From contig CM057342.1 of NCBI GenBank assembly GCA_030015575.1, positions 617,425,348-617,489,347 on the forward strand: a stretch of DNA of 64,000 nt, given 5' to 3'. The translations under genes were made by a program, and so were the position numbers. A model generated the notes under the pieces. It had not been told where the DNA came from and did not search any database. It worked only from the letters and a program-made list of their open reading frames with translations. This DNA comes from Agapanthus africanus (lineage: Eukaryota; Streptophyta; Magnoliopsida; Asparagales; Amaryllidaceae). Shown here piece after piece: positions 1 through 11,448 of the stretch (the stretch's first letter is position 1; each line of letters begins with the position of its first letter).

Positions 1-74
1 CTATGTATCGGCTTATCGAATCAATCCTTGATTCGATAACTAGGTTATATCGCATATAACCAATCGATACATAG
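1..74. repeat. Three-way-junction palindrome inside the LTR
   Basis: The outer arms 1-10 and 65-74 are perfect reverse complements (CTATGTATCG / CGATACATAG). Between them lie a perfect 12-bp hairpin (13-24 with 28-39, 3-nt loop) and a perfect 8-bp hairpin (43-50 with 54-61, 3-nt loop CGC). The folded strand would form a three-way junction. A matching 12-bp hairpin with paired base changes is at 38104-38130. Confidence 0.75.
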
Positions 75-1213
75 ATCGCGAGAATGGAATACGGTATCAC
101 ATACTCGAATCATTCTCGGTCCCGCACATATCTCATATGCGCTCCTATTTCGTTTCGCTTGAGCCAGGAAACCTCTGTGTAGGACTCTAAAGACTCGTCA
201 ATACGCCGGCAGCAGATGATGATCATATCAAGCATCCACAAGCCGTAAGCGGTCTGCCAAACGTAACGGCCACCCGGGTATTGAGCGATCAGAAGATCGA
301 CGAGCAAGCCCGCTCACACTCCTGCGAATCCAACCAGTAACACTTACCGTACAGTCCGGTCTGTTCGTCTGATATGTCGCATATCTCGCCTAGGGGTGGT
401 AAACGTCAGACCCCAATAGCTTGATAAGTCATGCCGACGTAGGGTCCATAACATTCATGAAACTACTGATAACTCTTACCAGTATATCACTGCAACCCTG
501 GCCAGGGATTTCCTGTTATGGCCAGTCGAGCATAGCACAACATCAACCCCCAATACCGGGAGAGACGAATCCCCTCCTATCGCTCATTGCCTCCATGTGA
601 ATCGGGACTGTACCCAAAAACCACCTGTTTGCACGACTCAGTAGAGCCGTGGTAGGGTGGAAATCAAAGCACAGTGGGAGATACACAAGACTCTATGACG
701 ATCTCGGGTCAACAGACTAAGTTGTACCAGTGTCACCAGAGAACTGCCATCTGACGTGAGGTATAATACCATCTGGGAGTTCTCGGCGAGTCCGTTCAGT
801 GTACCCAGTCTCCACTGAGCACCCGCATACCATCTTCGATGTCAAACACCAATGGATATGGGATCATCCATCGCCCATCGCATGGGTCGAGAAGATATGC
901 GCTAGTCTACTCTGGAATATCGATGCCCCGTCTCGATATTCCCACGACTAGGAACATTTCAAGGATGTACTCATGGACTACCCAGGCCCCACTAGTATGA
1001 TCTACATCATAGTCCTGGAAGTCGAGTACAAATCCTAAGGGCTTTATCAACATGTAATCAGAGAGACAGAAAGTATACATGTTAAGATAAAGAGCAACCA
1101 GATAGCGTACTATCATGTCGAGCAAGAAAGTCCTTCCTATATATGTCCTAGCATCCACTACAATATACATCCAATGTACAGTAATGGCCTCTAGGGCATA
1201 CATATAACTAACA
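1..1213 (-). mobile_element. Partial LTR, Ty1-copia family A' (reverse orientation)
   Basis: This is the first part of an LTR read on the minus strand. It starts TGTTAG at 1213 and runs off the left edge of the window. It aligns by eye with the LTR at about 38.1-41.47 kb once the insertion there is removed. It is inserted in the copia pol region that resumes at about 1219, so it is probably a solo LTR whose far end lies outside the window. It is a fossil with no coding content. The reverse-strand open frames at 110-307 and 907-1221 are chance reading frames. Confidence 0.75.
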
Positions 1214-1218
1214 CCAAG

Positions 1219-1761
1219 CACGGTAATTTACCGGCTTGTCACGGGATCACCCTCTCTAAAGAGATGTCTCCCAAGACTGACTTGGAAAGGGATCGAATGT
1301 CTATTATACCCTACGCTTCTGTGGTAAGCTCTATAATGTATGCGATATTGTGTATCAGACCAGATGTAGCTTATGCACTAAGTGTGGTAAGTCGGTATCA
1401 GTCAAACCCTGGGGAGAAGCACTGGATAGCGGTAAAGAACATTCTGAAGTACCTGAGAAGGACTAAGGATATGTTTTTGGTTTACGGCGGAAAAGACCTC
1501 CAGATCGAGGCCTTTGCTGACTCCAGCTTCCAGAGTGACAAGCATGACTCCAAATCTATGTCAGGTTATGTCTTTACCCTCAATGGAGGGACGGTCTGTT
1601 GGAAGAGTTCAAAACAGGAAACCGTTGGTGACTCAACGATGGAAGCGGAGTATATCGCAGCTTCTGATGCCGCAAAAGAAGCTGTCTGGATGAGGAAGTT
1701 CTTAACAGAACTTCAGGTGGTTCCGTCCATTGTTGATCCAATACCTCTGTATTGTGACAAC
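1219..1761 (+). mobile_element. Ty1-copia pol fragment (end of RT, RNase H), family A element
   Basis: The open stretch from 1264 reads as the end of a copia polyprotein: the RT-to-RNase H region with PDVAYALSVVSRYQ, then RNase H with FADSSFQSDK, GYVFTLNGGTVCW, KQETVGDSTMEAEYIA and a terminal DNC. The frame is interrupted at 1762 by a solo LTR, and related sequence resumes after 3867. It belongs to the element whose 3' LTR is 4110-6157. The rest lies left of the window. It is a broken fossil. Confidence 0.85.
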
Positions 1762-3862
1762 TGTTAGTGTATATGTCCTAGAGGCCATTACTGTATCATA
1801 CTAGTATGTATATTACTTGATGGAAGCTTGGGATATTCACAGTTGTACAGACAATCTTGCTCAATATAGTAGTATGCTACTTGGTTTGTCTCTGCTTTAA
1901 TGTGTACATGTGTGTTTATTTATTATATCACCTATACGCATTAGTAGAGCCCTTAGGATCTTTGCTTGATTACCGGCGTTGTGATGGCGATCACACTCAT
2001 GGGGGCTGGGTAATCTACAAGCACATCCTTATACACGTCCCTGGTCGTGGGAGTATCGAGATAGGGCATCGATGCTCCGGAGTAGACTAGCGTATGCGCT
2101 TCTCATCCCAGCACGGGAGACGGTCTGTCCTACAGCCGTCGGTACGTCGTACTTGAGATAGTATGCGGGTGCTCGTTAGGTTACGAGTACACTGGACAGG
2201 ACTCGTCGGGAACTGATGGTTGGTATTATACCTATCGTCAGTTATCAGTTCCCAAGTGACATGAGTACAGCTTAGTCCGCTGACTTGACACTGTCACTCC
2301 GCCTCGAGTGTGTTCCCACTGTTCTTTGATTACTACCCTACCACGGCTCTTCTGAGTCGTGCAAACAGGTAGTAGTTGGGAGCAGTCCCGAAACACTTGG
2401 AGGCAGTGACGGTTAGACAGGATTCGTCTCTCCCGGTATTGGGGGTTGACATCGCGCTGTGTCTAGGAGAGCCATTACACGAGTAGTCCCTGGCCAGGGC
2501 AAGCGAGATATACTGGTAGGTTTCCAGTGTTATCTCAGGGTGTTTTGGGCTTCACTCCGACACGACTTGTACCGCTATTGGGGGACTGACGTTTTACCGC
2601 CCCCTAGGCCCGACATGCGATGTATCAGACGAACAGACCGGACTGTACGGAGAATGTCACATTCAGACTCAGTAGGAGTTCAGATGGGGTTCACCTCGTC
2701 AGCCTTCTTGTCGGCATCTACCTGGGGACCGTTACGCACAGCTAGTGCCGCTTGCGGTCTGTGGTTAAACCCACTGCCAGCGTAGTGTCGAGTCTTTAGA
2801 GTCCCACACAGAGGGTATTCGCCTCTGGGCAAAACAGAGTAGAGGTCGCATGGTTTTGCGACAGGGTTCGTTCTCATCCGCGCACTTGTGCACGTTTGGA
2901 GTCCGGACGGATATTGCCAGCAGGCTCTGGTTTGAGCCGGATACTGGTATATGTTTTGGGGTTGCTTTTATATCTTGGTATTCTTGTTCCTCGGAACGAG
3001 AATGCAGGTGTGTATGCACAGTTGCTTGAGGCGGAGGATGAGGTATTTCATTAGGGTTTCGGAACGGGTGCGTATGCACAGTTGACAGTTATCTTTTTCC
3101 AAACCCTAATGGATTTATGAATTATCTATTAATAATAGTAATTAAATGAGAATAATGTTATGGTTGATTTTGTTGACTTGTTGACCATGGTTGACTTGTT
3201 GACCATGGTTGAATGTTGACCACCATCATGCTTTGAAAAGTCCTCCTTGATTCATGCTTACATTTCATTAAATGAAGCATGGTAGTGGTCATTCCAAATT
3301 ACCATCAACTATTCTTATTTTGAATTATTATTATTTAGATAATTCTTTTCTTTTGGCATTATGGTTGCAAGAAAGAAAAGATTGCTCATTCTATCATTTA
3401 GTTTCTCTCTCCTCACTTCATCTTCTTCTTCCTCAAGCTCAAGGTGATTCCTTCTCATGTGTTGAGAATCCTTCACCTTGAAAAGAAAACAACCCCTAGA
3501 CACTCTCTACTCTCTCTAGGGTTCAAGGTTTAGCAAGCCGGAAATCCTAGTTCACTCAAAGATCGAGGAAGAGCCCAAAGGATGAAGCCCTCAGGTGGAT
3601 CTATCTTCGGCAAAGAGGAGGCGAGGAGGGGAAGCCATTCAAGCTACTACAAAGAACAAGAAAGAAGAACAAAAACAAGAAGAGAAGGAGTTCAAGTTGA
3701 GGTATAACCACTTTGCATAGTAGTTAACTCTTCTTTGCAAGTATGCTAGTTTAATTTAGCAAAGATCCGGCTTTTACGGTCCATGTTACAAAGTTTAGAA
3801 AAATTTTGATTTACCGTTTCCGCAACCCCGAAAGTACCGGGAGAGGTAACGTGGACCTAACA
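1762..3862 (+). mobile_element. Solo LTR, Ty1-copia family A (2.1 kb)
   Basis: It begins TGTTAGTG and ends CCTAACA, and is flanked on both sides by ACAAC (1757-1761 and 3863-3867), a perfect 5-bp target duplication. It has no internal domain, so it is a solo LTR inserted into the RNase H region of a relative. It is homologous over its length to 4110-6157 and 30752-32611. It carries a W-box cluster at 3173-3221. The small open frames in it have no recognisable product. Confidence 0.9.
3173..3221 (+). promoter_or_regulatory. W-box cluster (five TTGAC[CT] sites)
   Basis: TTGACT or TTGACC occurs at 3173, 3181, 3191, 3199 and 3216, five sites in 49 bases. TTGAC[CT] is the known WRKY transcription-factor site, and some plant copia LTRs are stress-inducible. 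Use of these sites here is inference. The related LTR at 4110-6157 has its own cluster. Confidence 0.6.
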
Positions 3863-4109
3863 ACAACAACGGGGCTATAGCTTTAGCGAAGCAACCCAGG
3901 TTCCATCAGAAGTCCAGACACATCTTGAGGCGGTATCACCTGATCAGGGAGATCGTGGATCGCCGGGAGATCGAGGTTCGGAGGGTTGCTGCAGAAGATA
4001 ACACTGCAGATCCATTCACAAATGCCATTCCTCAGACGCAGTTCGAGAGGCTATTCGAGATGATAGGTCTGCGATATGCCAGCACACGGCCTTAGTGCAA
4101 GTGGGAGAT
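3863..4109 (+). mobile_element. Ty1-copia RNase H tail and polypurine tract
   Basis: After the solo LTR the copia sequence resumes with the usual RNase H C-terminal region: HQKSRHILRRYHLIREIV, then NTADPFTNAIP. It is followed by a stop and the polypurine tract GTGCAAGTGGGAGA directly before the 3' LTR at 4110. It is part of the same fossil as 1219-1761. Confidence 0.85.
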
Positions 4110-6157
4110 TGTTAGTGTGATATGCCCTAGAGTCCATTATTGTATAGTACTAGTTTGTATATTACATTTTGGAAGCTTGGGATATATACACGGATTGACA
4201 TTCTTGCTCAATATGGTAGTATGCTACTTGGTTTGTATTTATCTTAATATGTGTATGTGTTTCTTTTTAACATATTGCTAATACATATTGATAGAGCCCT
4301 TAGGATCTTTTTCCTGACTACCAGTGTTGTGATGGCAGTCACACTAGTGGAGGATGGGTAGTCTATAAGCACATCCTTATACAGGTCCCTGGTCGTAGGA
4401 TTATCGAGACAGGGCATCGATACTCCAGAGTAGACTGGTGTATACGCTTCTCATCCCAGGAGGGGAGATGGTCTGTCCCACAGCCATCAGTACGTCGTAC
4501 TGGAGATAGTATGCAGGTGCTCGTTAGGTTACGAGTACACTGGACAGGACTCGCTGGGAACTGTTGGTTGGTATTATACCTATCGTCAGTTATCTGTTCC
4601 CAGATGACATGAGTACAGCTTAGTCCGTTGACTTGACACTGTCACTTCGCCTCGAGTGTGTTCCCACTGTTCTTAGATTACTACCCTACCACGGCTCTAT
4701 TGAGTCGTGCAAACAGGTAGTAGTTGGGTGCAATCCCGAAGCACTTGGAGGCAGTAACAGTTATACAGGATTCGTCTCTCCCGGTATTGGGATTTGATAT
4801 CGCGCTGTGTTTAGGAGAGCCATTACACAAAGTCCCTGGCCAGGGCAAGTGAGATTTACTGGCAGTGTTTCCAGTAGTTTCTCAGGGTGTTCTGGGCTAC
4901 ACTCTGACACGACTTGTACCGCTATTAGGGGTCTGACATTTACCGTCCCCCTAGGCCCGACATGCGATGCTCTTAGACGAACAGACCGGATGTACGGAGA
5001 TTGTCACATTCAGGCTCAGTAGGAGTTCGGATGGGTTTACCTCATCGGTCTTCTTATCGACATCTACCTGGGGACCGTTATGTACAGCTAGTGCCGCTTG
5101 CGGCCTGTGGTTAAACCCACTGCCAGCGTAGTGTCGAGTCTTTAGAGTCCCACACAGAGGGTTGTTCATCTTTGGGCAAAACAGAGTAGAGGTCGTATGG
5201 TTTTACGACAGGATTCGTTCACATATGCGTACTTGTGCGTGTTCGGTGTTCGGGCAGATGATACTAGTGGGCTTTGGTTTAAGCCAGATCCTAGTATTTG
5301 GTTTTGGGTAGGTTCGGTCTTATTGTATTCGTGTTCCTCGGAACACAGATGCGGGTGTGTATACACAGTTGACGGAGGCAGAGGAACCTCATTAGGGTTT
5401 TGACCATTGACTTGATCAAAACCCTAATGAGAATGAGAAATATGATTAATAATATTAATTAAGTATAATTGTATCATGGTTAGAGTTGGTTTGACCATTT
5501 GACTTGTTGACTTACATTGACCTAGATATTTTTCTTTTTGTTTTTTGTTAAGCATAAGATGCTTCTTGAAGCATGCTTAGCATTAAATATGAAATGATAA
5601 TGGTCAAATCAATTCACCATCACAATTTTCTTAATTATTATTATTATTATCATATATTTATCATATGAGAGCTAGGTTCATTCATTCTATCATTCTCTTT
5701 CTCTCTCATAGTTAGCTCTTCCTCTTCCTCTCTCAAAGCTTAAGTGTTTCATGTGTTGAAAATCATAAGCTTTTGAGATTAAACCACCAAAATACCTCTC
5801 TACTCACTCTAGGGTTCTTAGTGTAGCAAGCCAAGCACTCTAGTTACTTCATTGTTGAGGTAGGAGCTCAAGGTAGAGGCCGTCGGGTGGATCGATCTTT
5901 GACCTAGAGAAGACAACGAGGAGGAGCCATCTACACCACTCCAAGGAGCTCACATCAAGGAGGACCACAACAAGAGGAGAAAGAGTTCAAGAACTAGGTA
6001 TAACCATCCAACCTAGTAGTTAGAACTTGTAGTTAGTTTGTTAGTTTTTGTTTAGCAAAGATCCTTCATGGTTTGTCTATGTTACCTTGTGATAAAAATT
6101 TGATTTTTACTCTTTCCGCCTCCCCATAAGTACCGGGGTGGGTAATATAGACTTACA
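4110..6157 (+). mobile_element. 3' LTR of Ty1-copia family A element
   Basis: It starts TGTTAGTG just after a polypurine tract and ends at ACTTACA, about 2.05 kb. It is homologous to the solo LTR at 1762-3862. Its position after the RNase H tail makes it the true 3' LTR. The next five bases are AGTGG, the expected right-hand target duplication, whose partner would be outside the window. It holds W-box motifs at 5400-5522. Confidence 0.88.
5400..5522 (+). promoter_or_regulatory. W-box cluster in 3' LTR
   Basis: TTGAC[CT] sites begin at 5400, 5407, 5491, 5499, 5507 and 5517. The spacing differs from the cluster in the sister LTR at 3173-3221, but the position in the LTR is equivalent. A WRKY-binding role is inferred from the motif only. 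Confidence 0.55.
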
Positions 6158-6688
6158 AGTGGAGTAAAAATGGCTTAGTTGAACCGTCTGAAGAAGGGAT
6201 TTATATAGCGGTGGCAACAGGCAGGGCAGACGCGAGAATCATGCCAGCAGTTACGCTCCCGACGTCACGCCCGCGTGATGAGTGGGATCTCCCATTAATG
6301 GCGAGACAGGCTCGTTAATGGGGGATCGTGATAGCGTGGAACGTGGGATGTGGCCGATGGATATCTCGCGCATGGCAAGATTCGCGGAATGGCAGTTGCG
6401 CCTGTAAGCGGTGTCGTTGGTCGGTCGATGAGACCGAGGAAGATGACCTCGGCGGGAGAGCTCGCGGACGAGCGGGAGAGCCGAGGTATCTTGATTTTGT
6501 GGTAGCCTGGAGACGAGCTGGTAGGCCGAGGAGACCAATTGTGCAGGGGCTCAGAGGTGAGCCAGCGTTTGCTTGTAGGACGGGCACAGGAGTGGTCTGG
6601 TCGGCCACTGTAGGTCCTTTCTTGTGAGCCCTGGGACACGTCATCTGCCACGTGTCATGATCTGGGAGATCACCGATATCAAGCATCA
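6158..6688. other. Unassigned GC-rich segment between two copia elements
   Basis: This is clearly richer in G and C than its neighbours. It contains short inverted repeats such as CCGAGG-AAGATGA-CCTCGG near 6435-6455. All overlapping open frames on both strands are short and recall no family. It lies between the end of the family A element and the partial LTR of copia-2. It may be a remnant of another LTR element. I cannot assign it. Confidence 0.4.
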
Positions 6689-6964
6689 TCAATTAAGGTT
6701 AAGAGCAGACGAGGAGATCTAGCATATATATATATATATAATGAATCTCATTGGGTCCTCCTATAAAAGATCCATTAAGATGAAGGCCAACACTGACCAC
6801 CCGATCATATCATATCCAATAAGAGATGCGCTAAAACCGAATAACCCAATAAGACCACATAACTTTATTGGGCCTACCAGTATGTCTCAAAACTACATAA
6901 TATTGGTCTAACCCCTTTTAATAAATCATAATTAATGATAGCCCATAATTAGATAAATCTAACA
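6689..6964 (-). mobile_element. Partial 3' LTR of copia-2
   Basis: Read on the minus strand it starts TGTTAGATTTAT at 6964, preceded by the polypurine tract CAAGTGGGAGAA (minus strand). It matches the 5' LTR at 43070-43443 for about 275 bp, including the stretch around AATGAATCTCATT. Only part of the LTR is present. An (AT)n run lies at about 6723-6741. Confidence 0.8.
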
Positions 6965-7171
6965 TTCTCCCACTTGGACATCATTAATTAAAAAAACATT
7001 TACATTAAAAAAAAATTGTAAAATACCTTTTAGAAAACAATTTATTTTGCAAATGACTCTTGAGCTAAGCAACATAAAACACTGTATGTGGCCACAAAAT
7101 TAAAACTTATATAATTATGAGACAACGCCTCAATAAACAATGTGATCCAATAGAATGCCTAACATTGAATC
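6965..7171 (-). mobile_element. copia-2 internal sequence next to the 3' LTR
   Basis: This non-coding, AT-rich piece carries the polypurine tract at about 6965-6980. It ends with GAATC (7167-7171), the left target duplication of the next solo LTR. Confidence 0.65.
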
Positions 7172-9267
7172 TGTAAGTACACGGTAGCGCCCCGGCCGTC
7201 TAACAGACGCCAAATGCGGAACAAAAACATTTACAACTGGTGCTATCGTATATATAACCCGGATCTGCCATTAAAGCTAAACTAACAAACTACAAAGTGG
7301 GTAGAAATGTTATACCGAACGATCTGAGTCCTTCGGTCTTCAACCATCATCCCACGCTTTGTTGCGGCTGCTCCGATCTCCTGAATCTCCAGTCTTCTCG
7401 TCCAGGTGGCACCATGTCGACGGATCTTTAAACGGGCTCCCGCCTCTGAACCGAGACAACTCGATCATCAAGTTTGCTAAAAGAGATGACCAAGATGATG
7501 TAGAGAATGAGTAGAACATTTTGTCTCACTTCGTCCAAAGCCATGGACGAACGGTTAATGAAGTTGCCTTTTAGAATCGGGTGATGGAAAAATGAGCTAT
7601 ATGAAATTACATGAAGTAAAGCTATCATAATCTTTTTCCCAAAATCAATCATCTCCATTTCAAGAGGGGGCCGGCCACTATTTGAAGAGGTGGGGTGAGT
7701 GTACGAGAAGGGGAGGAGGTGACCATAAGATATGATACTTATCATAACTCATAAATGAAAGAATGAATCACTAAAAACATTAAATGCAAACCAATGATCA
7801 TTAACCTAGTCACCTTAACACATCATCACACATTTAATGCTAACTATGAATCATCAAGCATTGTCACCATTCTAGAATCATCTAGAATCTTCCACACTCA
7901 TCAAGAAAAGATAAATCCGTTTTTAACCGAATGTTAAAGTCGGGTGATAGAAAACAGGAAACTGGCAACATCCAAAAGCGATCCTGAAACGAATTTCAGG
8001 ATAACCCCGTAACAGTATAAACATACCCGCACTTGTATTACGACCGAATACAAATGCAACTGAGACAAAGATATTATATCTACACAGTATAATACTTGGA
8101 TCCGGCTTAAACCAAAGCATACCAGTATTATCTGCCCGAAATATGACACGTGCGTAAACGCACGTGCATTTTCCGAACCCTACCATAAAACCAAACGGCC
8201 TCTACAACGTTTCGCCCGAACTTGGGAAACTGTCTGTAGGGGACTCTAATGACTCATCAACACACTGGTACTGGGTATAACCACTAGCACGTCAGAGGTA
8301 CAAGTGTACGTAACGGTTGCCTATGTATTGATTGGAAAGGAAGCTGACGAGCGAACTCATCCAGAAACCCTACTGAGCCTGACAGTGACAATATCCGTAC
8401 AGTCCGGTCCGTTCGTCTATAAGTATCGCATATCGGCCCAGGGGGCTGGTAATGTCAGACCCCCATTAGCGGTATAAGTCGTGTCAGAGAGTAGCCCAGA
8501 ACACCCTGAGATACTACTGGAGTACCTACCAGTAAATCTTCTGCCTCGGCCGAGGGCTTTGTGTAATGGCTCTCCTAGACACAGCGCGATCTCACCCCCA
8601 ATACCGGGAAAGACGAATCCCCTGTCGATCCGCTCACTTGCCTCCATGTGGCTCGGGACTGTACCCAAAAAAGACATGTTTGCACGACTCTTTTGAGCCG
8701 TGGTAGGGTAGAAATCAAAGCACAGTGGGAACTCACACGAGACAAATGACGACCTCAGGTCGATGAACTAACCTGTACACATGTCACCAGGGAACTGCTA
8801 TCTGACGCTAGGTATAATACCAACTAGCAGGTTCCCGGCGAGTCCTGTCCGGTGTACTCATAACCCAATGAGCACCTGTATACATCTTAGGTGAACCAAC
8901 TGACACTAATGGCTTGTGAGACCGGCCACCACCCCTCGTCGGAGTCTCGACTGTATACACTAGTCTACTCTAGAGTATCGATGCCCTGTCTCGAAACTCC
9001 CACGACTAGGGACACTTTAAGGATGTGCTTATAGACCCTAGCTCCCACGTATATGATCGCCATCATACTGCTGGCAGTCAAGCAAGAATCCTATGGGCTC
9101 TATCAACACGCAATAATGAACTAAAGCATGTATACGATGATAAAGACAAACCAGATAGCATACTATCATCTCGAGCAAGACTGTTATATCGGTATAGGTC
9201 CTGCCTCAATCATTGCAATCACGTACCTGCGATCTAATAATTGACTTTGAGGGCACTATATCCAACA
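7172..9267 (-). mobile_element. Solo LTR, Ty1-copia family B (reverse)
   Basis: On the minus strand it runs from TGTTGGATATAG at 9267 to the TG/CA end at 7172, 2096 bp. It is flanked by GAATC on both sides (7167-7171 and 9268-9272). It is homologous to the forward-oriented copy at 38881-40996. It shares scattered blocks with family A, which suggests the two are related lineages. No internal domain is present. Confidence 0.9.
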
Positions 9268-9272
9268 GAATC

Positions 9273-9920
9273 ATGACAGTAATTATATTCTCAATAATAT
9301 AAAACCATCCATGACCATAAATGCTAGAAATCATATCGACATAGATCAAATGTAATAGTGTGGCAAGAAAAAAGTACTTTTTATTTGATCTTTATTTATT
9401 TATTATTTTTATTGTCGATCCTCATATTTCTCCTTAATCTTATGAGAAATCCAATTTCTTTATATCCTTATGAGAAATTACATAAACCAATTTCTCTTTA
9501 ATCTTATGGGGAATCAAATTCCTCGAAAACCTTATGAGAAATTTACCAGCCTTAAAATAGGTTTGTATACCCATTTTTTTCACGTATACCTTTACGAAAA
9601 ATTCGTCATACTTAGAAAACCGGTACCACGGTTTTAAAGATTTCATATAAAATGGCATAACATAAACATAGCGTGTACAATGAATAAATAATGGAGTGTC
9701 AAACAAATAATAGAAATGATGATCATCAATAAAGAAACTAAAGAGTTTATTAATACACTCCAAAGTATGAATATATTGTCATGAAAAATATGAATCAACT
9801 CCCACTAACCAAGCACATCAAATGACTCAATAATACCCATGTTATCAACATATTTCTTGAAAATTATTGTTCTTATACCCTTGTTCAAAGGATCAGTGAG
9901 CATGTCCTCAATCACAATGT
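9273..9920 (-). mobile_element. copia-2 internal fragment (end of pol)
   Basis: The right part (about 9780-9920) reads on the minus strand as the end of a copia polyprotein. It continues directly with 32922 onward once the gypsy insertion is removed. The part before it is AT-rich with no recognised domain. It belongs to the copia-2 fossil. Confidence 0.65.
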
Positions 9921-10659
9921 GCTCATGTCACGATCCGAAATTGGCATGTGACGGCCCTTAAACTACGCAACGTTTACAGGCGTAATGCAATTTAAGTAAG
10001 CCGAAAACCCAGTAATCTAAACCATCAAAAGTAGTAAGAAATAATAGCATTTTCGAAACCTTTGAAATCTCAACCCAAATTCTTTAAAAGTCCAACTTTA
10101 TTTCCTTTAAAATTTTGGCAGCACCTCCGTTGTGAAAACCAGCCCCAAAAATGAGTACAACATAAACATAAGTAAAGCATCCCCAAACGGGAGCAAAAAC
10201 ACGACCAAAGGCGGAAAACAACCACCACAACAGATATACGACGCTGTAGTGAAGAAATAAAAGATGATATAAATAAAACTGCATAAAAGACCACCAGATC
10301 ACAAAATAATATACAATATCGTTCTCACATCAAGTCTCTAAGTCATACAAGATAATGGTAGATAGAGAGTACAGGATACAACGAATATACAATGAACATG
10401 AACGGATAACCACAAAACCCACCTAAGCAAAACTGCACACTATGAGCCGAGGCTGTATCCGCAGCAAAAGATGATATGATAGATGAATAGCCTGCCTCAA
10501 CTACTCTGGGGAACAACCTGCAAAACACTGTGGCACAACGAGGGTGAGTTGCCAACTCCTGAATAGTAAATAACATATGCAGGTAATCGCAAGTATGCAC
10601 GTACAGCGCGAATCTAACATATGCAAGCTAATAGCAATAAAAGGTCATATGAATGTAAT

Positions 10660-11000
10660 AGTCATGAAAGGTACTCTAGCAGGTATAACTAATACATGAA
10701 GCAATAGTATGACAATCTGTATGCAACAATCATGTAAAGTACTCTATCAGGTACCACTAATACATGAAGCAATAATATGACAATCTGTATGCGACAATCT
10801 GTATGGTACTCTATCAGGTACAACTAATACATGAAACAATGATATGACAATGTATATACGCAACAGTCATGAAAGGTACTCTAGCAGGTAAAACTAATAC
10901 ATGAAGCAATGCATATAAAGTAAAAGTATGTAAATGCAACAGTCATGGAAGGTACTCTATCAGGTACTACGAATACATGCAGCAGTGCATAAACAATAAA
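10660..11000. repeat. Tandem repeat, about 70-bp unit, five copies
   Basis: Imperfect units share GGTACTCTAGCAGGTA or GGTACTCTATCAGGTA, then CTAATACATGAAGCAAT. They recur near 10672, 10737, 10802, 10875 and 10950. The same array is in the other LTR at about 26390-26700. Units vary in length and sequence. Confidence 0.8.
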
Positions 11001-11129
11001 TGTGGAGTATGGGATGAAATATGTCATTTCCACGGAATCCTGACATCGTGGTAGGACCAAAGTCCAACAAGACAATCCAAATCCCAATTTCCTCAAATCA
11101 GCCCCCAAATTGGCTCTCATATCATATAA

Positions 11130-11320
11130 GTCTCACAAATCCTGAATGTACAATATCAAGTAAATCTCATATATCCTGAATATGTACAAAATCAAGTAAA
11201 TCTCATATATCTTGTATCCAATGTCAAGTGAATCTCAAATATCCTGAATCCAATATCAAATGAATCTTAAATATCCTAAATCCAATATCAAGTGAATCTC
11301 AAATATCCTAAGTATATTTG
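11130..11320. repeat. Short tandem repeat, about 30-bp unit
   Basis: Repeats of the form ATATCAAGTRAATCTCAAATATCCTRAAT run about seven times. They also occur in the other LTR at about 26870-27030. The array is AT-rich and non-coding. Confidence 0.75.
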
Positions 11321-11362
11321 CATGAATAATTGTGATGATGTATAAGAATTGATATGTATACA

Positions 11363-11386
11363 TATATATTAGCGTCCCATTCCACT

Positions 11387-11420
<34 letters not shown>

Positions 11421-11448
11421 ACAGTGTCCCATTCCACTGTTATATATA
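11363..11448. repeat. Twin hairpins with a shared loop
   Basis: Hairpin 1 has arms 11363-11372 and 11385-11394 (10 bp, perfect) and loop CGTCCCATTCCA. Hairpin 2 has arms 11413-11424 and 11437-11448 (12 bp, perfect) and loop TGTCCCATTCCA. The stems end differently (TAG/CTA against CAG/CTG) while the loop is almost identical. The same pair stands at 27083-27156. Confidence 0.85.

Noticed and set aside
907-1221. Reverse 104-codon open frame
   Set aside because: It is wholly inside an LTR and has no family resemblance.
6251-6692. Overlapping open frames on both strands in the GC-rich block
   Set aside because: GC-rich sequence has few stops by chance. No frame shows a domain or a believable start.
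10660-11000. CRISPR-like regular repeats
   Set aside because: Units are imperfect, there are no unique spacers of constant size, and they lie inside a plant LTR. This is an ordinary subterminal tandem array.
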